Shown: positions 37,354-50,255, numbered from the stretch's first letter. The stretch is DNA of 64,000 bases from Osedax fenrisi (GCA_964019155.1 OZ025239.1:75538394-75602393); one strand, 5' to 3'. Notes: generated by a model not told the origin, from the sequence alone. Numbers and translations are program-made.

Positions 37354-38337
37354 ACATTGAATTTAATTATTTTCAATAATATATTTATTCAAGTATAATA
37401 AATAATTTTAATTTGCAAGAAATTGATAAACTACACATACAAATGTATATACCCAATTAATTAATTAATTAATCATTACAATTAGATTATTGCAATATTT
37501 AAAAATGATATTAATTCTTTAAATTCAATAAATGTAATATTCAATATTAAATGTTGTGTTATATTGTGCATATGTATTTCATTTTCATGTGATAAATTGA
37601 AGCATGTATTTATTATGCAAAGTATAATGTTTTTTACATTTCATCTAAAATATAATATTTTATATAAAGTGATATCATTTAAAGCATAGTATGATATATT
37701 GTGCTGGTCTACCCATTACTGCTATGCAAGATGTCGGATCTGAATTCCCATTCAGGACCAATTCATATCTATATCGAGAAGTCATATTATATAAATAATT
37801 AAAGAAATAAAATAATTTCAAGTACAACCTATAACTTATACATGTGATATACGTAATATCACTGATTAGTAATCAGTGATTACCATAGTTACATTGGCAT
37901 TTTATGTTATACTTCGATGGAGTATGTGAGTTGTATACACTGCATTATACACTGTATTAAACACTGCATTATACAAGAGAGCCATGCCAGTAATGGCGTT
38001 AAGTGACACTAGCGAGACATGCCAGTGATCACTAACATAGCGCTAAGAATGCCAAACTTCAGGCTAACATCTAAACACTTATTATTCACTTAGTGTAATA
38101 CTGGTCGTGTAATACACAATGTATGTCCTAGTATATCCTAGTAGAATATAGCTACGTAACATTAGATGCTTACGTTATTGACACTTTCATTCAGAGAGAA
38201 ATATTCCTAACAATATTGAAAATATTGTGCGTAACGAACAAATCTTTTCACCGCAGTCGTTTTCTATAATCATTCTAAATTCCTCTAATAGTTACTTCAT
38301 CTACGCGTTCAGCTAGCTCCTGTCACGATCAATCATT
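37354..38337. other. Middle of intron 15, no gene recognised
   Basis: AT-rich; a short tandem of cattatacactgtattaaacactg at about 37940-37975. Confidence 0.5.
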
Positions 38338-38492
38338 TAGCTCCACCACTCATTTATCTCCGCCCCTCACTAAGCTCCACCCCTCACTAAACACGCCCCC
38401 TCACTAAGCCCCATCCCTCTCTAAACCCGCCCCCTCACTAAGCTCCGCCCCTCACTAAGCCCCGCCTCCTCTCTAAGCCCCGTCCCTCCCCC
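38338..38492. repeat. Degenerate CCCCTCACTAAGCTCCG array before exon 16
   Basis: About 9-10 pyrimidine-rich units of 16-18 bp ending at the exon 16 acceptor (38496). Confidence 0.85.
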
Positions 38493-38496
38493 ACAG

Positions 38497-38645
38497 CTAT
38501 TCAACAGATGGTGGCGTATCACGGGTCACATCTACTGGTGGGTGCTGATAGTGTACACGATGCTGGTACTAGGGGCTCTGTACACCTATCAGTTCCAGGA
38601 CGCCCCCATTGTGTGGACCCATCTCACAGGACTGTCTCCTAAAGT
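38497..38645 (+). CDS. Piezo: Piezo exon 16 (residues 593-641)
   Basis: Acceptor ccccacag|C after a CCCCTCACTAAG array. Encodes LFNRWWRITGHIYWWVLIVY and YTYQFQDAPIVWTHLTGL, a very conserved Piezo segment. The donor AAAGT|gtttgt is weak but is the only one giving the right phase and motif (VLGDMGL) with exon 17. Confidence 0.93.
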
Positions 38646-39147
38646 GTTTGTACAATGGCGGCATCGTAATATGTCGTAATAGTCATGATAATTTGTATTT
38701 ATTTGAAGATTTTTCATTTTTATAAAGGACTACATGTTGCATTCACATTTCTTCTAATATATTTATTGGATTAATTCAATATATATATATATATATATAT
38801 ACATAATAAATTTTATATATATAGAACTTAAATATTAACAATATTTTATAAATATATGATGTTTAATATATAACTTAAACTTATTCGCTAACCAATTCTT
38901 CTGCATGTCCATTAATATCTACGATTTCACTTATTCAATATTTATTTATTTTATGCGATATTCAATCCAATTTATTAAATCATTACAACGATAATCAAAT
39001 TTCACGTTCATAATATGTAGATTACGGTCAACATTATTATGATGGTTTTAGTTATTTATTAATAGTTATTTTTGAATTTAATATAATAATTAGATTGTTC
39101 AAAGATAAACTTATCACAATATCACTTCACGCGCATGTGTTTGTCAC

Positions 39148-39695
39148 ACCTCCACCCCCTCCCCCATGGATTACCCTACCTCCACCCCCTCCCCCATGGA
39201 TTACCCTACCTCCACCACCGCCCCCATGGATTACCCTACCTCCACCCCCTCCCCCATGGATTACCCTACCTCCACCACCACCCCCATCGAATACCCTACC
39301 TCCACCCCCTCCCCCATGGATTACCCTACCTCCACCACCGCCCCCATGGATTACCCTACCTCCACCCCCTCCCCCATGGATTACCCTACCTCCACCACCA
39401 CCCCCATCGAATACCCTACCTCCACCCCCTCCCCCATGGATTACCCTACCTCCACCCCCTCCCCCATGGATTACCCTACCTCCACCCCCTCCCCCATGGA
39501 TTACCCTACCTCCACCACCGCCCCAGATTACCCTACCTCCACCACCACCCCCATCGAATACCCTACCTCCACCCCCTCCCTCATGGATTACCCTACCTCC
39601 ACCCCTTCCCCCATGGATTACCCTACCTCCACTACCACCCCCATCGAATACCCTACCTCCACCCCCTCCCCCATGGATTACCCTAACTCCGCCAC
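39148..39695. repeat. 30-bp minisatellite, about 18 copies, ending at exon 17
   Basis: Units alternate between accccctcccccatggatta and accaccacccccatcgaata types (with ccctacctcc), in a patterned order. All sense frames are open and the array runs to within 12 bp of the exon 17 acceptor. No start codon or splice acceptor brings it into the Piezo frame, so I treat it as intron. Confidence 0.95.
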
Positions 39696-39707
39696 CCCTG
39701 CCTACAG

Positions 39708-39854
39708 CCTAGGGGACATGGGTCTAAAGGAGTTTGACACCGCCACCCTGTTCATGAAGCTCGCCCTGACCACCCTGTTCCTGATCACCTGTAACCTTCA
39801 GGCTCACTACTTCCAGTCGCCCATGCTAGAGCTGTCTCGCGTCGACAGATACAA
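39708..39854 (+). CDS. Piezo: Piezo exon 17 (residues 642-690)
   Basis: Acceptor cctacag|C at the end of a 30-bp minisatellite, donor TACAA|gtcagt. Encodes LGDMGLKEFDTATLFMKLAL and LQAHYFQSPMLELSRVD, matching Piezo 'LGD-GL..F....LF...HYFH--FLELT'. Reading through the donor gives a stop five codons on. Confidence 0.94.
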
Positions 39855-40154
39855 GTCAGTTACAGCCTAGTGAATTCTCCACTTCTATATCCACGTGTAT
39901 CATGATTACTAATATTATAATCTAACTATCACAAACCCGAACCTTTTTATATTTCCGGAAGAATTTAATCTCGGCTTTTCATAACTAGATGAGTTTATAT
40001 AATTATTTAAAAAATAATGACTATAATGATAATTTAGGTGCATTGAGACATCGAGACATTGATATATGAAGTATGTATTATGGTTAAATTCAATATAAAA
40101 GTGGATACATTATAGTTATGGTAAACTAATAAGTTTCCTATTATATATTTTATC

Positions 40155-40290
40155 GGGCGACAGCATAGAAAAGATATTGATCTTAATCTGAAGCCCATTA
40201 GAGGAAATAATAACATAAATAATTATATATTTCATACGAAAAAAAATTTACAATTTAAAAACTTCTAATAAATATTTATTATTATTATTA
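40155..40290 (-). repeat. Dispersed repeat with TTA-rich end, copy 1 (intron 17)
   Basis: cgacagcatagaaaagata...atctgaagcc..ttagaggaaa, then acttctaataaatatt and an ATT run. It recurs at 46188-46330. Looks like a short retroelement; class unknown, orientation uncertain. Confidence 0.5.
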
Positions 40291-42090
40291 TATAGCAGCA
40301 TGTACCCGAGTATAGGTAGTCTACATGCAGCAGTGAATACAACACACTAGTAATAATGATCCGACACTATCTTGTGACAATAGCCACAATACCCTTACAG
40401 TGATGTCTGCTCACTGAGTTATATGTGTTAAATTGTAATAAATTGTATAAGAATTATGGAAAATATTTATTTGATTGAATTAAATTATATAAAACATATG
40501 ATATATTATCACATACGGGTGTATTTGATACTGTAGCTGTGTGTATTTGTGTAAGAGTGTAAGTTAGGAGTGATCATTTGATAACAACTTTTCTGAGCAA
40601 GTGATTTTAGATTAAGTTTAGATGTTATAAGACATATATTCAAAATTGCAAAACAAATATTCAATTTGAACTTATATTTACGAAACGATCGACTGTCAAA
40701 AATTAGTAAAATATTACATTGAAAAGTATTAAACAAATAATTTATATGAAAAAAAAACGAAAATATATGAAAAAAGTTGCTACAACTTATTCTTTTATAT
40801 TTTTTATCCTTAGCTCTTATTCTATAGAATAAAAAATAAATAGTAAAAAAAAAATTTCTTTCGTATAATTAAGTTTAAAAAATCCTAAATATGTCGTTAA
40901 TTTTATTTTATTTATAGGAAAAAATATAATCACGTTTTTTTTTTTCCATAATTATCATACTTATTCTATATGCTATTACAATTTCATAATACAAACAAAT
41001 TAAGAGTAGGTTAAAAGTCACTTTTTAGTCATTTTTGGAAATTCCCATATTAAATTTTGTATTATCTCCATGTTAAATTGCTAGGAATTATCACACCCCA
41101 TATAGGGGGTAAAGTCTTGAACATACTATGGGATGGTCAATAATTAATAAATAATATATTGACTTATTATTATATTGTATAGTAGGTGTTCTGAGTTCAT
41201 CAATGTTTGCGGACCTATATTCATCTGAATGATCACTACTAGTGTTTGTGTAGCCATATATATGTGAAGTTATTCATCTTTTGATAATAGGGGCATTTCT
41301 ATCTGATCTTGTGTTGATATTTAATGTTGTATTTTATAGATTTACTCTACGCTGTTTTAATTTCATTTTGTAGGTTTTTTAGATGTTTTTACAAGTGTTA
41401 CATTTGTATCTATGAAATGATGACATTAATTACAAATATATTGCAATGTTGTTTATAATTTAAAATATAATATTTAATTTATTTTATATAAGTAAATATT
41501 TTAACATTTTATTTGAAAGCAACAGATATAAATTTCTTATATTATTATTGTATATATAATATATAATTGTATATACTCTAATATTAAATGATTACTTATA
41601 ATAATTAATCAAAATATTATTTATTTTTTATGGATTATTAATTTTATAAAATTTATTTATATTTTTCTTTTTATTTATTATTTATATATATTTAAAATTT
41701 CGTTTTATTTTCATTATTAAATTTAAATTAATTTTCTTTAACACCCATCTTTGTAGAGTACCGTACGCATTATTTAAATGCGTTCGTAAATAGATATATT
41801 TATGATTTACACCCATTCACTCGATAATTTTGCAGATGTGGAGAATATCTCAGGTAACGAGTATAGCTATTAACATAGACAAGTGGCAGGGGGCAGCACG
41901 GGTACTAATAGATCATTTTTCTATAATCGTTGACTGTGCTAATTAAGCGCGAACGCCACCTTTCCAATAATAATAATAATAATAACAACCCGTTTCACGA
42001 CCCGCACGAGCACACGCTATCACACACACAACCTCTGCCACCGCCACCTCTGCTACCACTACTACTAGCGCCATCGCCCACTCGAACTAG
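40291..42090. other. Rest of intron 17, no gene recognised
   Basis: Mostly very AT-rich, with short palindromic AT patches and no coding signal until a (AAT)n run at about 41966-41985 and C-rich CTACCACC sequence before exon 18. Confidence 0.5.
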
Positions 42091-42371
42091 ATTCGACGAG
42101 GTCCAGCGCAAGAACACCGACACCAGTGAAGTGGACAACGATGAAGATCACCAGCACACTGACCAACACCAGCACCGCAACACTGACCACAGTCCTGAGA
42201 GCGCTGACCACTCCCCCACACACCACCACAAGGTGACGGCGGGCGGAGATAATATCGTCCAGGATGACGACCACGACAAGCCATCGACCTCTCAAGGTCA
42301 TCGGGGTGACGGCGGCGGCGGGGACGACGAATACATCAACAACATCGAAGAGTACGAAATCAAGAAATCTG
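42091..42371 (+). CDS. Piezo: Piezo exon 18 (residues 691-784), acidic and His-rich loop
   Basis: Acceptor cgaactag|A, donor TCTG|gttaaa. This is the longest exon found (281 bp). It encodes a soluble loop with EVDNDEDHQHTDQHQHRN, a HHHK patch, a DDDHD patch and a Gly/Asp stretch ending EYEIKKS. Piezo has a long variable acidic intracellular loop at this point. The sequence is not conserved, so the start is set by phase. An upstream in-frame extension (to about 41960) has no better acceptor. Confidence 0.78.
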
Positions 42372-42543
42372 GTTAAACGCGCCGGTCGATATTATTACTA
42401 ATATAATTCACGTTTTAAATATCATTTATTTCGATAGTTTTCCGAACTATAATTTCGATTAACCAATACGCATAACCATCACGCTACCACCTGTCGCATG
42501 CTACCACCCCTAACTAGTAACGCGTAACCCTTAATCGCTACAG

Positions 42544-42695
42544 AGATCTCTACCCGAGTGCTAGTCAGCATCAAGAACGGACTGTGGTTTGTACGACGCG
42601 TCCTTGACGACATCAGCGACGTCCTGTGGAGGATTCTAGAAGTTCACGTCTCTAAGATCTCCAGCTTCGTGATTCTGTTGTGCGTTATAAGCGAG
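42544..42695 (+). CDS. Piezo: Piezo exon 19 (residues 785-835)
   Basis: Acceptor cgctacag|A, donor AGCGAG|gttagc. Encodes an amphipathic stretch (VLDDISDVLWRILEVHVSK) and a helix SSFVILLCVISE, matching 'LEYFHKLQVFMWWILELHIIK' of the family. Confidence 0.94.
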
Positions 42696-43122
42696 GTTAG
42701 CCCCATACTAGCCCCGATACGAGCCCCATACTAGCCCCATATTCATCCCAATATATTCATACTAAAGACTGTTTGTAACCCCCCTACAACAACACCAGTA
42801 ATACCTATAAGATAAGGATATGGCCTCATTAGTCTTAAATATACACCATTCAGAGGTACTTTTAAACGATTTATTGAAATTAATCCACGAAGTTTCCTAA
42901 TAGATAATGTACTGCGGGTTACCCAGAATGCAACGCTACACACTTATTCCATGTCCGTAATTAAACTACCCACTAGGATCTTTGTAGCATAGAGAGTTAA
43001 ACAGATGGACAGTCTACCATTGTATCAATAGACTATCCACCTGACCCACTATTGCGCTACAAACCACACCCCCTAATCGTACCCATCGCGCACTCGTGTA
43101 CAACTGCGCCGCCCGTCCGCAG

Positions 43123-43302
43123 ATAAACGCCACGAACGCGGTCCTGCTGATACTGCTGATATCGATGCTTCCGTTCCGTCGACTGCAACGTCTCAGCGCT
43201 CACATTATGCTGTGCTGGACCTCGTTCTTCATCATGACCAAGATGATCTACCAGCTCGAGTTGATACCAGCCGCCACGTTCCACACTAACTGTACACTTC
43301 AG
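43123..43302 (+). CDS. Piezo: Piezo exon 20 (residues 836-895)
   Basis: Acceptor gtccgcag|A, donor CTTCAG|gtaacg, phase 0 at both ends. Encodes NAVLLILLISMLPFRRLQRL, then CWTSFFIMTKMIYQLEL and NCTLQ, a conserved pair of blade helices. Confidence 0.95.
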
Positions 43303-43939
43303 GTAACGCCACCACCACCATCATCACCGTTGTTACTAACAGATAAGTACTACACTATCATATGTGTGGTTGAGGCTGACGTTCTAATAATTACGGGCAT
43401 AACCTTTACCATCTTTTACGATCTTTTTACGAATCGTTTACACTACAAAGTTTTACTGCGCACTTTATAAAGTTTATAAAGTAAAGAATAGACGACACCC
43501 GTCTTGAGACCTAATTAAACTTTTGTAGAATAGCTGCCTATATTATAATAAAAATTATAAATAAACGATTATAAATAAAAAATGCGAGCGATGAATGAGT
43601 TAATGCGTTTCAATTGCAGGCATTATAAACCTACACGCTATATGATGATGATGATGATGATATACGTTTTATTAGGCACTAAAATAGGGTCATGTAGACC
43701 CCTTCGCTCGTGTGGGAGAAAATATTAATAAGATAATAATAATACGATAACAATTTAATAATAATAATACGTTGAATATAACACGAGACAAAAATAATAC
43801 GTTGGGTGATTTAATGATTAGATGTAGAGAGAAAAGAAGAAGTAAGATTTATGTATAATATATACGTAGTTCACTTGAATACCTAATCCTAATGCTATTT
43901 AACATGTGGACCACTAACTAACATGCATCACGTCTTTAG

Positions 43940-44038
43940 ATGATCGGAGCTAATGAGACCACAACCAACATCTCCACCAACTCTATCATCTCTTACCTCG
44001 GCTACTTCAATACTGACGACCTCCCTTCGTATCTCAAG
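43940..44038 (+). CDS. Piezo: Piezo exon 21 (residues 896-928)
   Basis: Acceptor gtctttag|A, donor CTCAAG|gtatgc, phase 0. Encodes an extracellular loop with three possible N-glycosylation sequons (NETT, NIST, NSII) and LGYFNTDDLPSYLK, equivalent to the Piezo 'WVGL....SPLL' loop. The 3.3-kb following intron holds the reverse transcriptase fragment. Confidence 0.87.
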
Positions 44039-44155
44039 GTATGCGTGCTACACAGCTTTATTATATACACGTATATATATATATATGTTATTTTATAAAA
44101 ATATATATAATAATATATGAATGTATAAATGAATAGTATATATATATATATATAT

Positions 44156-44323
44156 TAGTGATGCAATCGAACTTCGGACTTCGAACTTCGAACTGATACT
44201 CAAGCATTTCGAACAGATACTGATACTCAATAATTATAAATTTTGAACTCCGACTCAAACTGATACTCGACTATTTCGAACTGATACTATACTGATACTA
44301 TGATAGTAGCGTTCGATTGTATC

Positions 44324-44327
<4 letters not shown>
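44156..44327. mobile_element. hAT-type MITE with internal satellite, copy 2 (intron 21)
   Basis: Ends tagtgatgcaatcgaac and gttcgattgtatcacaa are near-perfect inverted copies. The start TAGTGATG-(C/T)AA matches the MITE at 3925. The interior is a degenerate repeat of ttcgaactgatactc units. Flanks are AT microsatellite, so no target duplication can be read. Confidence 0.7.
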
Positions 44328-44375
<48 letters not shown>

Positions 44376-44830
44376 CAGTAGTTGTATATACTATCCAAGT
44401 CAAGTCTGGTTTCGCTTTCTATAAAAGATGCTGTATCATGATGTTATGCACCCTTTCCCATATTCCATTAAAATCTACTGAAATTTATATTAGTCCTATA
44501 TATTAACCTTGCATACTGCATTTTATTACATTGGAAGCCTTCTCATTAAATAAGTAAAGTAACTGATATTAAATATAATATAAACAATAGTATACAAATT
44601 TAAAAAATATATAATTTAATTATTATTTTGATATTCATCTTACCATGTATGAAAGTTAATCCTACATATATGTAATTGAAAAATAATGTATTATATAATA
44701 TATAGTATTATACTAATACATATTATAATAATTTTAATATGTAAATTTGTAATTAAATATTTTAATTTATATATTAGTATAAATATATACATATATATAT
44801 ATCAATTATGTTATATAAAATATATTGATA

Positions 44831-44839
<9 letters not shown>

Positions 44840-44901
<62 letters not shown>
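44840..44901. repeat. (AT)n microsatellite at the 5' break of the retrotransposon
   Basis: Pure AT run; the reverse-transcriptase frame begins directly after it. Confidence 0.95.
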
Positions 44902-44902
<1 letters not shown>

Positions 44903-44903
<1 letters not shown>

Positions 44904-45911
44904 TACCTAAGTAATCGAAAACAAGTTGTTTTGATAAATGATAAAAAATCACAAATATTATGTAATAATATTGGGGTACCACAAGGATCAATACTTGGTC
45001 CTCTCCTATTTATAATATACACAAATGACCTATCATTACTATTCAATAATAACCAACAAGTAAAACTTATAGTATATGCTGATGATACAGCAATAACATT
45101 TACAAGTGAAAACAATGAAAAATTAAAATATACCATAGATAATATGATTACAAAAATAGAAAAATGGTATACATTTAATAAACTTAAAATAAATATCAAT
45201 AAAACTAAAATAGTCAATTTTAACTCGAGAAAATACAGTAACATACATCTAAAAATAAATAACATATCAATACAAAATGAAATAGAATATAAATATCTAG
45301 GAATAATAATTGACAAAGATATAAACTTTAAAAATCATATATTTAATCTTAATAATAAATTATCGAAAATACTTTACTCAATAAGCAGATTATCAAAATA
45401 CATTAAGACAAAACCAATGATTATCATATATAACAGCCTATTCCTGCCACACATAATGTATGGAAATATAATATGGGGTAATATTTATAAAAGTAATCTT
45501 ACAAATTTAATTCTCACACAAAAAAAAATCATAAGAATAATAAACAAAACCAAATATTTCAGAGAACATACAAATTTGCTATTTGAAAGGAATAATATAT
45601 TAAAACTCAATAGTTTAATAAAATATAACACGCTAATATACATGCATGACCATCACAATAATAATCTACCACAAAATATTTATAACATACATAAAAAACA
45701 CGAAAATAAAAATAAAAATAAATTAAGGAAATCACCTATCTACAAAATACCTTATACAAAAAAAAGTCAACTAATAAATAGTATCCTAACCATGGGACCT
45801 AAGTTATGGAATAATCTAAATGGAGATATCCAAATTATAAAAAACAAAAATTCATATAAAAAAAAAATAAAAAATCAACTCATTGAGATACAAAAAAAAA
45901 TTAAAAATTAA
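44903..45911 (+). CDS. Non-LTR retrotransposon reverse transcriptase, 5'-truncated (intron 21)
   Basis: An uninterrupted frame of about 336 codons with no authentic start; it enters from YLSNRKQVV. It holds the RT motifs GVPQGSILGPLLFIIYTNDL and YADDT (catalytic Asp pair), then NINKTKIVNF, YLGIIID and the C-terminal TMGPKLWNNL pattern of Jockey/CR1-like elements. The endonuclease and N-terminal RT are missing. Very A-rich codon use. It lies in the same orientation as Piezo and is not part of it. A (TTA)n tail follows at 45945. Confidence 0.9.
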
Positions 45912-45943
45912 AAAAAAATTAAAAAAAATAAATTATATAAAAA

Positions 45944-46072
<129 letters not shown>

Positions 46073-46187
46073 TTGATGTTTATGTTTTTAAATGATAATA
46101 AAATATCTTATAAAACATAAGAAGAAAACGAAATGAAAAAAAGTAAAGTAATTCAACAAAAAAAAACGTTCCGGTGATGGTGATGCA

Positions 46188-46305
46188 GGCGACAGCATAG
46201 AAAAGATAATTATCTTCATCTGAAGCCTTTTAGAGGAAACAATAATATAATGAATTTAATAATTCACATGATATATATATATATATACAACTTTCTTCTA
46301 ATAAA

Positions 46306-46335
<30 letters not shown>
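46188..46335 (-). repeat. Dispersed repeat with TTA-rich end, copy 2 (intron 21)
   Basis: Same family as 40155-40290 (ggcgacagcatagaaaagata, atctgaagcc, cttctaataaatatt, then ATT and AT runs). Confidence 0.5.
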
Positions 46336-46347
<12 letters not shown>

Positions 46348-47375
46348 TGTCCATAACCACCACGTGATTTTGTAGTCAATAAACAATTTTATAATAAAAT
46401 AAATATGTATATATTATAATAATATAGTACTTAGAATTAATATTATTTGGAAAATAAAATTTTCAACTCAAACCACATTTTCATATTTTGTTATGCTTAA
46501 TATTTTTAATGAATACTTCTTTCTTGAATAAATTGATTGTTTAGATGGTTGTAGTAACTTATAATTAAAGATAATATATAATTAAAATATTTTTTTTTTA
46601 AATATTTAATTATTAATTTAAAATATATAGTAAATTCCATATTGAGATAGAGTTATATAAATTATAATAAAGTAATACTTATTTATATAATATATAAATT
46701 ATATATAACACCATATATGAATTATCGAAGAATAAATTTGATTTTTTATAATATTTTTTAAATTATTCAATATTTAAATATATCAAATGTTATTATATAT
46801 TTAAATTATAAAATATTTTGAACTTATTATTTTTGTAATAATGGTGATATTTTACAATATGTGCTTTTTTAAACGTTTGTATTTTGTATTAATAGATCGT
46901 TTTATATCCCAATTTGTTAACATATTTATTATAACATATTTATCTTAAAAAATGTATATATTACAATTTTTGAAAAAAATTCAATATAAAAAATATAGTC
47001 ACACCTGCCCTTAAGATGACGGCCTTACTTGTGAATATAGGCGCAGTTGTTTACATATCGAGCATATTAGATATTTGCAAATATTCGCCAATGCGCTTGT
47101 TTCGTGTGAATATATGTCTGAGGTGTGGTATGTATGGCAACAATACATTACTGCTACATGCCACCTCACGCTTACTTTACCACTACGTTACTTAGCGGTT
47201 TACATTCAAACCTCGTGAGTGATTACTAATCAAAATATATGTATGTGTACGTATGTATATGTATGTATGCATATGTGTGTGTATATGTATATGTATGCAT
47301 ACGTATACTTTAACTTCATGTGTGTCTGTACACAATGCTGCTGTTACCTAACCATACCGTATGCACCCCCTCCAG

Positions 47376-47475
47376 TATTCGCTGCTGATAGTGTTAGCGT
47401 TTGCTACGGAGTCTGTGGTGATCCTACATCAGAAACAGCACTACGCTAACCCGGACATCGAGAAGCCTAGCACAG
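47376..47475 (+). CDS. Piezo: Piezo exon 22 (residues 929-961)
   Basis: Acceptor cctccag|T, donor ACAG|gtgtgt. Encodes YSLLIVLAFATESVVILHQ then KQHYANPDIE, matching 'LLMLAILAFEVTIYRHQEYY' of Piezo. Confidence 0.95.
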
Positions 47476-47793
47476 GTGTGTACTATAGCTGATGTCACGT
47501 AGACATTATCCTCATTATCATTATAGTAATGTAGACATTATCCTAAATAAGCACCCATATTTCTATAAGCATAAATTACAGATACTAAGATTCACGTATT
47601 TCACATCAAAAGCATAACATCAAGTGACATAATGTGAAATGAACAACTAAACTGTATTCTTCTTATAACAATACATATATCGCTTCATGTGATCACTTCT
47701 TTAAACAGATTCCAATATTTAGTTAATACAAAACTACATTCATTATGTAACTCCTGCCTAATATACTTATTCCTGCCCAAATTATCTATGTAG

Positions 47794-47894
47794 GTATAAT
47801 CTTCCCTTCCGTGACAAGAAGAGAAGCAGATAAAGATATCTTAAGCTGTTTGAAATTCATGGCCAATTATTGTTTCTACAAGTTTGGAATTGAG
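47794..47894 (+). CDS. Piezo: Piezo exon 23 (residues 962-995)
   Basis: Acceptor ctatgtag|G, donor ATTGAG|gttatc. Encodes GIIFPSVTRREADKDILSC and NYCFYKFGIE, a highly conserved Piezo segment ('VFPGI.R.DLD..LL.C..YF.NYFFYKFGLE'). Confidence 0.96.
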
Positions 47895-48074
47895 GTTATC
47901 ATCATCTTACATTATGTAATATTACATCATATCAGAGTGATGATATATATCATTATGAACTCTATTATTATAACAATACTGTATACGATTATGTTCATTG
48001 TATGCTGTAGTTTTAATTAGTAATGTAACTCAAATTAGAATCAATATTCACTCTCAACGTAAGTTAATAATATA

Positions 48075-48376
48075 TTGTTATTATTATTGTTATTGTTATT
48101 GTTATTTTTATTTTGGTGGAGTCCTTTCATCCTATCCAGGAACTTAGATGAAGTTTTCACTTATAACCATATATGGCTCTAATGTCCCTTCGAATCCGCT
48201 CTCATGTTAAGGCATCCATGGTTTTAACGAGAGCCGATATTTTATTTATACACAATTATATAAGATCACTTCTAACTATTATTCTAATACCTATTTTAAT
48301 GGTCAGGACGAGGCTTGAACCTGCGTCATACTGCTTGTGTGTCTGACGCCTTAGCCAACTGAGCCACACAGGCAAT
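48075..48376 (-). mobile_element. tRNA-derived SINE, copy 4 (intron 23)
   Basis: Minus-strand copy with head (gttggctaaggcgtcag), B box region (ggttcaagcct, diverged), body and an (aacaat)-type tail at its + strand start. Confidence 0.85.
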
Positions 48377-48478
48377 TTTTAATTGTTAATTATTATTTTG
48401 TTAAATATTAATATTAATAAATGTTGAAATAATAGTAATCATATGTTCATTAAACATCATGAAATAACATAAAAATAA

Positions 48479-48622
48479 CACCCGCCCGCCCACCCCCTCT
48501 CACTAGAGGTAACCCCTAACACCTAACACCCTCGCCCCCTCTCACTAGAGGTCACCCCTAACACCGTCACCTGCGCCCCCTCTCACTAGAGGTAACCCCT
48601 AACACCCTCACCGGCGCCCCCT
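48479..48622. repeat. 30-36-bp repeat ccccctctcactagaggt... before exon 24
   Basis: Three to four units of cccctctcactagaggt(a/c)acccctaacacc ending at the exon 24 acceptor. Confidence 0.9.
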
Positions 48623-48626
48623 ACAG

Positions 48627-48828
48627 TTATGTTTCATAATGACGATAACCACGATGGTGACACGGTTGGACGCCTACAGCGTAATCTACGGAGCGTTCCT
48701 CATTGTACTGATGGCCCTGTCCCGTAAGCAGTGCTATTATATGTGGCTGTGCTACATCACCCTACTGGTGGTGCTGTTGATACTGCAGTATCTGTGCTGC
48801 GTCGGTATACCCGGCTTCTTGTGTTTCG
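48627..48828 (+). CDS. Piezo: Piezo exon 24 (residues 996-1062)
   Basis: Acceptor cctacag|T, donor TTCG|gtaggt. Encodes LCFIMTITTMVTRLDAYSV, a second and third helix, and YLCCVGIPGFLCF, matching 'YLLCLGMPPALC'. Confidence 0.96.
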
Positions 48829-49053
48829 GTAGGTCTACCCCACCCCCCATCCCCCCCCCCCGCTATCTATATAACCCCGATACTATGGGACTGCCTTTAT
48901 ATAACCACTTTAGTGTACGTTCTGTTACTTCATCCCTTAACTCCTCACTCCCTGCCCCCACTACACCCCACCACATCAACCACTACCCCCCAATATGACC
49001 CCCGCTACCCCTCACTACCCCATCACATGACTAACACCCCACCACTATCGCAG

Positions 49054-49152
49054 AATACCCATGGGATGGTATCCCCGTGATATCCATCAACCTGCGAGTG
49101 TTCCTCTACCTGCCCGAGTATTCCTATCCGCCCTCGCCCAACAAGCTCATAG
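49054..49152 (+). CDS. Piezo: Piezo exon 25 (residues 1063-1095)
   Basis: Acceptor ctatcgcag|A, donor CATAG|gttagc. Encodes EYPWDGIPVISINLRVFLYL and PEYSYPPSPNKLI, matching 'DYPW......S...KWLYLPDF...P....LI'. Confidence 0.96.
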
Positions 49153-49391
49153 GTTAGCAATTTATTTTTTACAATGTACAATTTGTATCTAACTACATGT
49201 TAAACTTCATGTGAGCTTAGATTAATAAAAATAAAAAAAAATTTGTGTGCTACATTTTAATGGTATATTTATTAAGAAAAACATAGTCCAATGTTAATCT
49301 GTTAATTTTCAATTTTCTATGATCGCCCTTACCCCCCCCCCCACCCCGCTTGTACTAGTGCCTACCTAACCACCCTACATCCTGGTTACAG

Positions 49392-49499
49392 CGGACTTCT
49401 TCCAGCTGATATTCGTGATCTCGCAGTGGTACGTGTTCTGGATTGAAAACACCAACACCCTGAAGAATCAGTTTGGGGGCGACTGCGAGAGATCCGTAG
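49392..49499 (+). CDS. Piezo: Piezo exon 26 (residues 1096-1131)
   Basis: Acceptor ggttacag|C, donor GTAG|gtttga. Encodes ADFFQLIFVISQWYVFWIE and a polar tail, matching the 'DF..LL..S.QW.VF' segment of Piezo. Confidence 0.95.
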
Positions 49500-50255
49500 G
49501 TTTGACCCCTACTACCTTATACCCTACCCTACCTACTACCTCATACCCTAATAAATAAACTACCTTAGACACTACTATAGACACCCTTACACCCTTCTAT
49601 CCTTACACCCTTACTAATTTCATCCTTGCCCCATCGTATATATATATACTCTGTTGTATATCTGAGAGTGTACTGCTAAATGGATATGAGTATATAGATA
49701 TGTATGTATGGATAACACCAGGTTCAAGGTTAAGGTTTATTAGTATGCGGAAACGGGAATATGGGAGATAGTGGATCAAGGAGTGTGGAGTACTGACTGC
49801 CGAGTGTAGAAACCCGGGAGTTCTTATAGGGAGCGTGGAACGCACGCCTATACGTTTAATACCATATTAGGGAGTTATCGAGGAATGCGCGTGACTTCGA
49901 TTATGTAATATCGCGCGCGCTCGCATTCCAGATAAGCGTGTGTTGACAATAACACAATAACAACTCGTGGAATTAACCCAGCGTGGTACTTCGTATGTGT
50001 CTATATATGGGCACATAATATACATTGGAATATAGATATCTACGAGTATGCAATACTGCGTAGTATAACGTGATATGAATATATATATATATATATATAT
50101 GATATAGGGGTATATGCATATATATATATGTGTGTATATATATATAGGTATATATATAATTGTGTATGCGTGTATACAGACATGTATGTGCATTTGTAAT
50201 ATATATATATAACACTCTCTACTGTATATACCCTACCCTCCCCCCCCCCGTATAG
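49500..50255. other. Intron 26, no gene recognised
   Basis: Starts with CCCTACC-type repeats, then unique DNA and a TA/GT microsatellite region (50076-50215). Confidence 0.5.

Noticed and set aside
39095..39870. Pro-rich ORFs of 183-234 codons
   Set aside because: 30-bp minisatellite translation; only 39708-39854 is real coding sequence, and the array frame is not needed to join exons 16 and 17.
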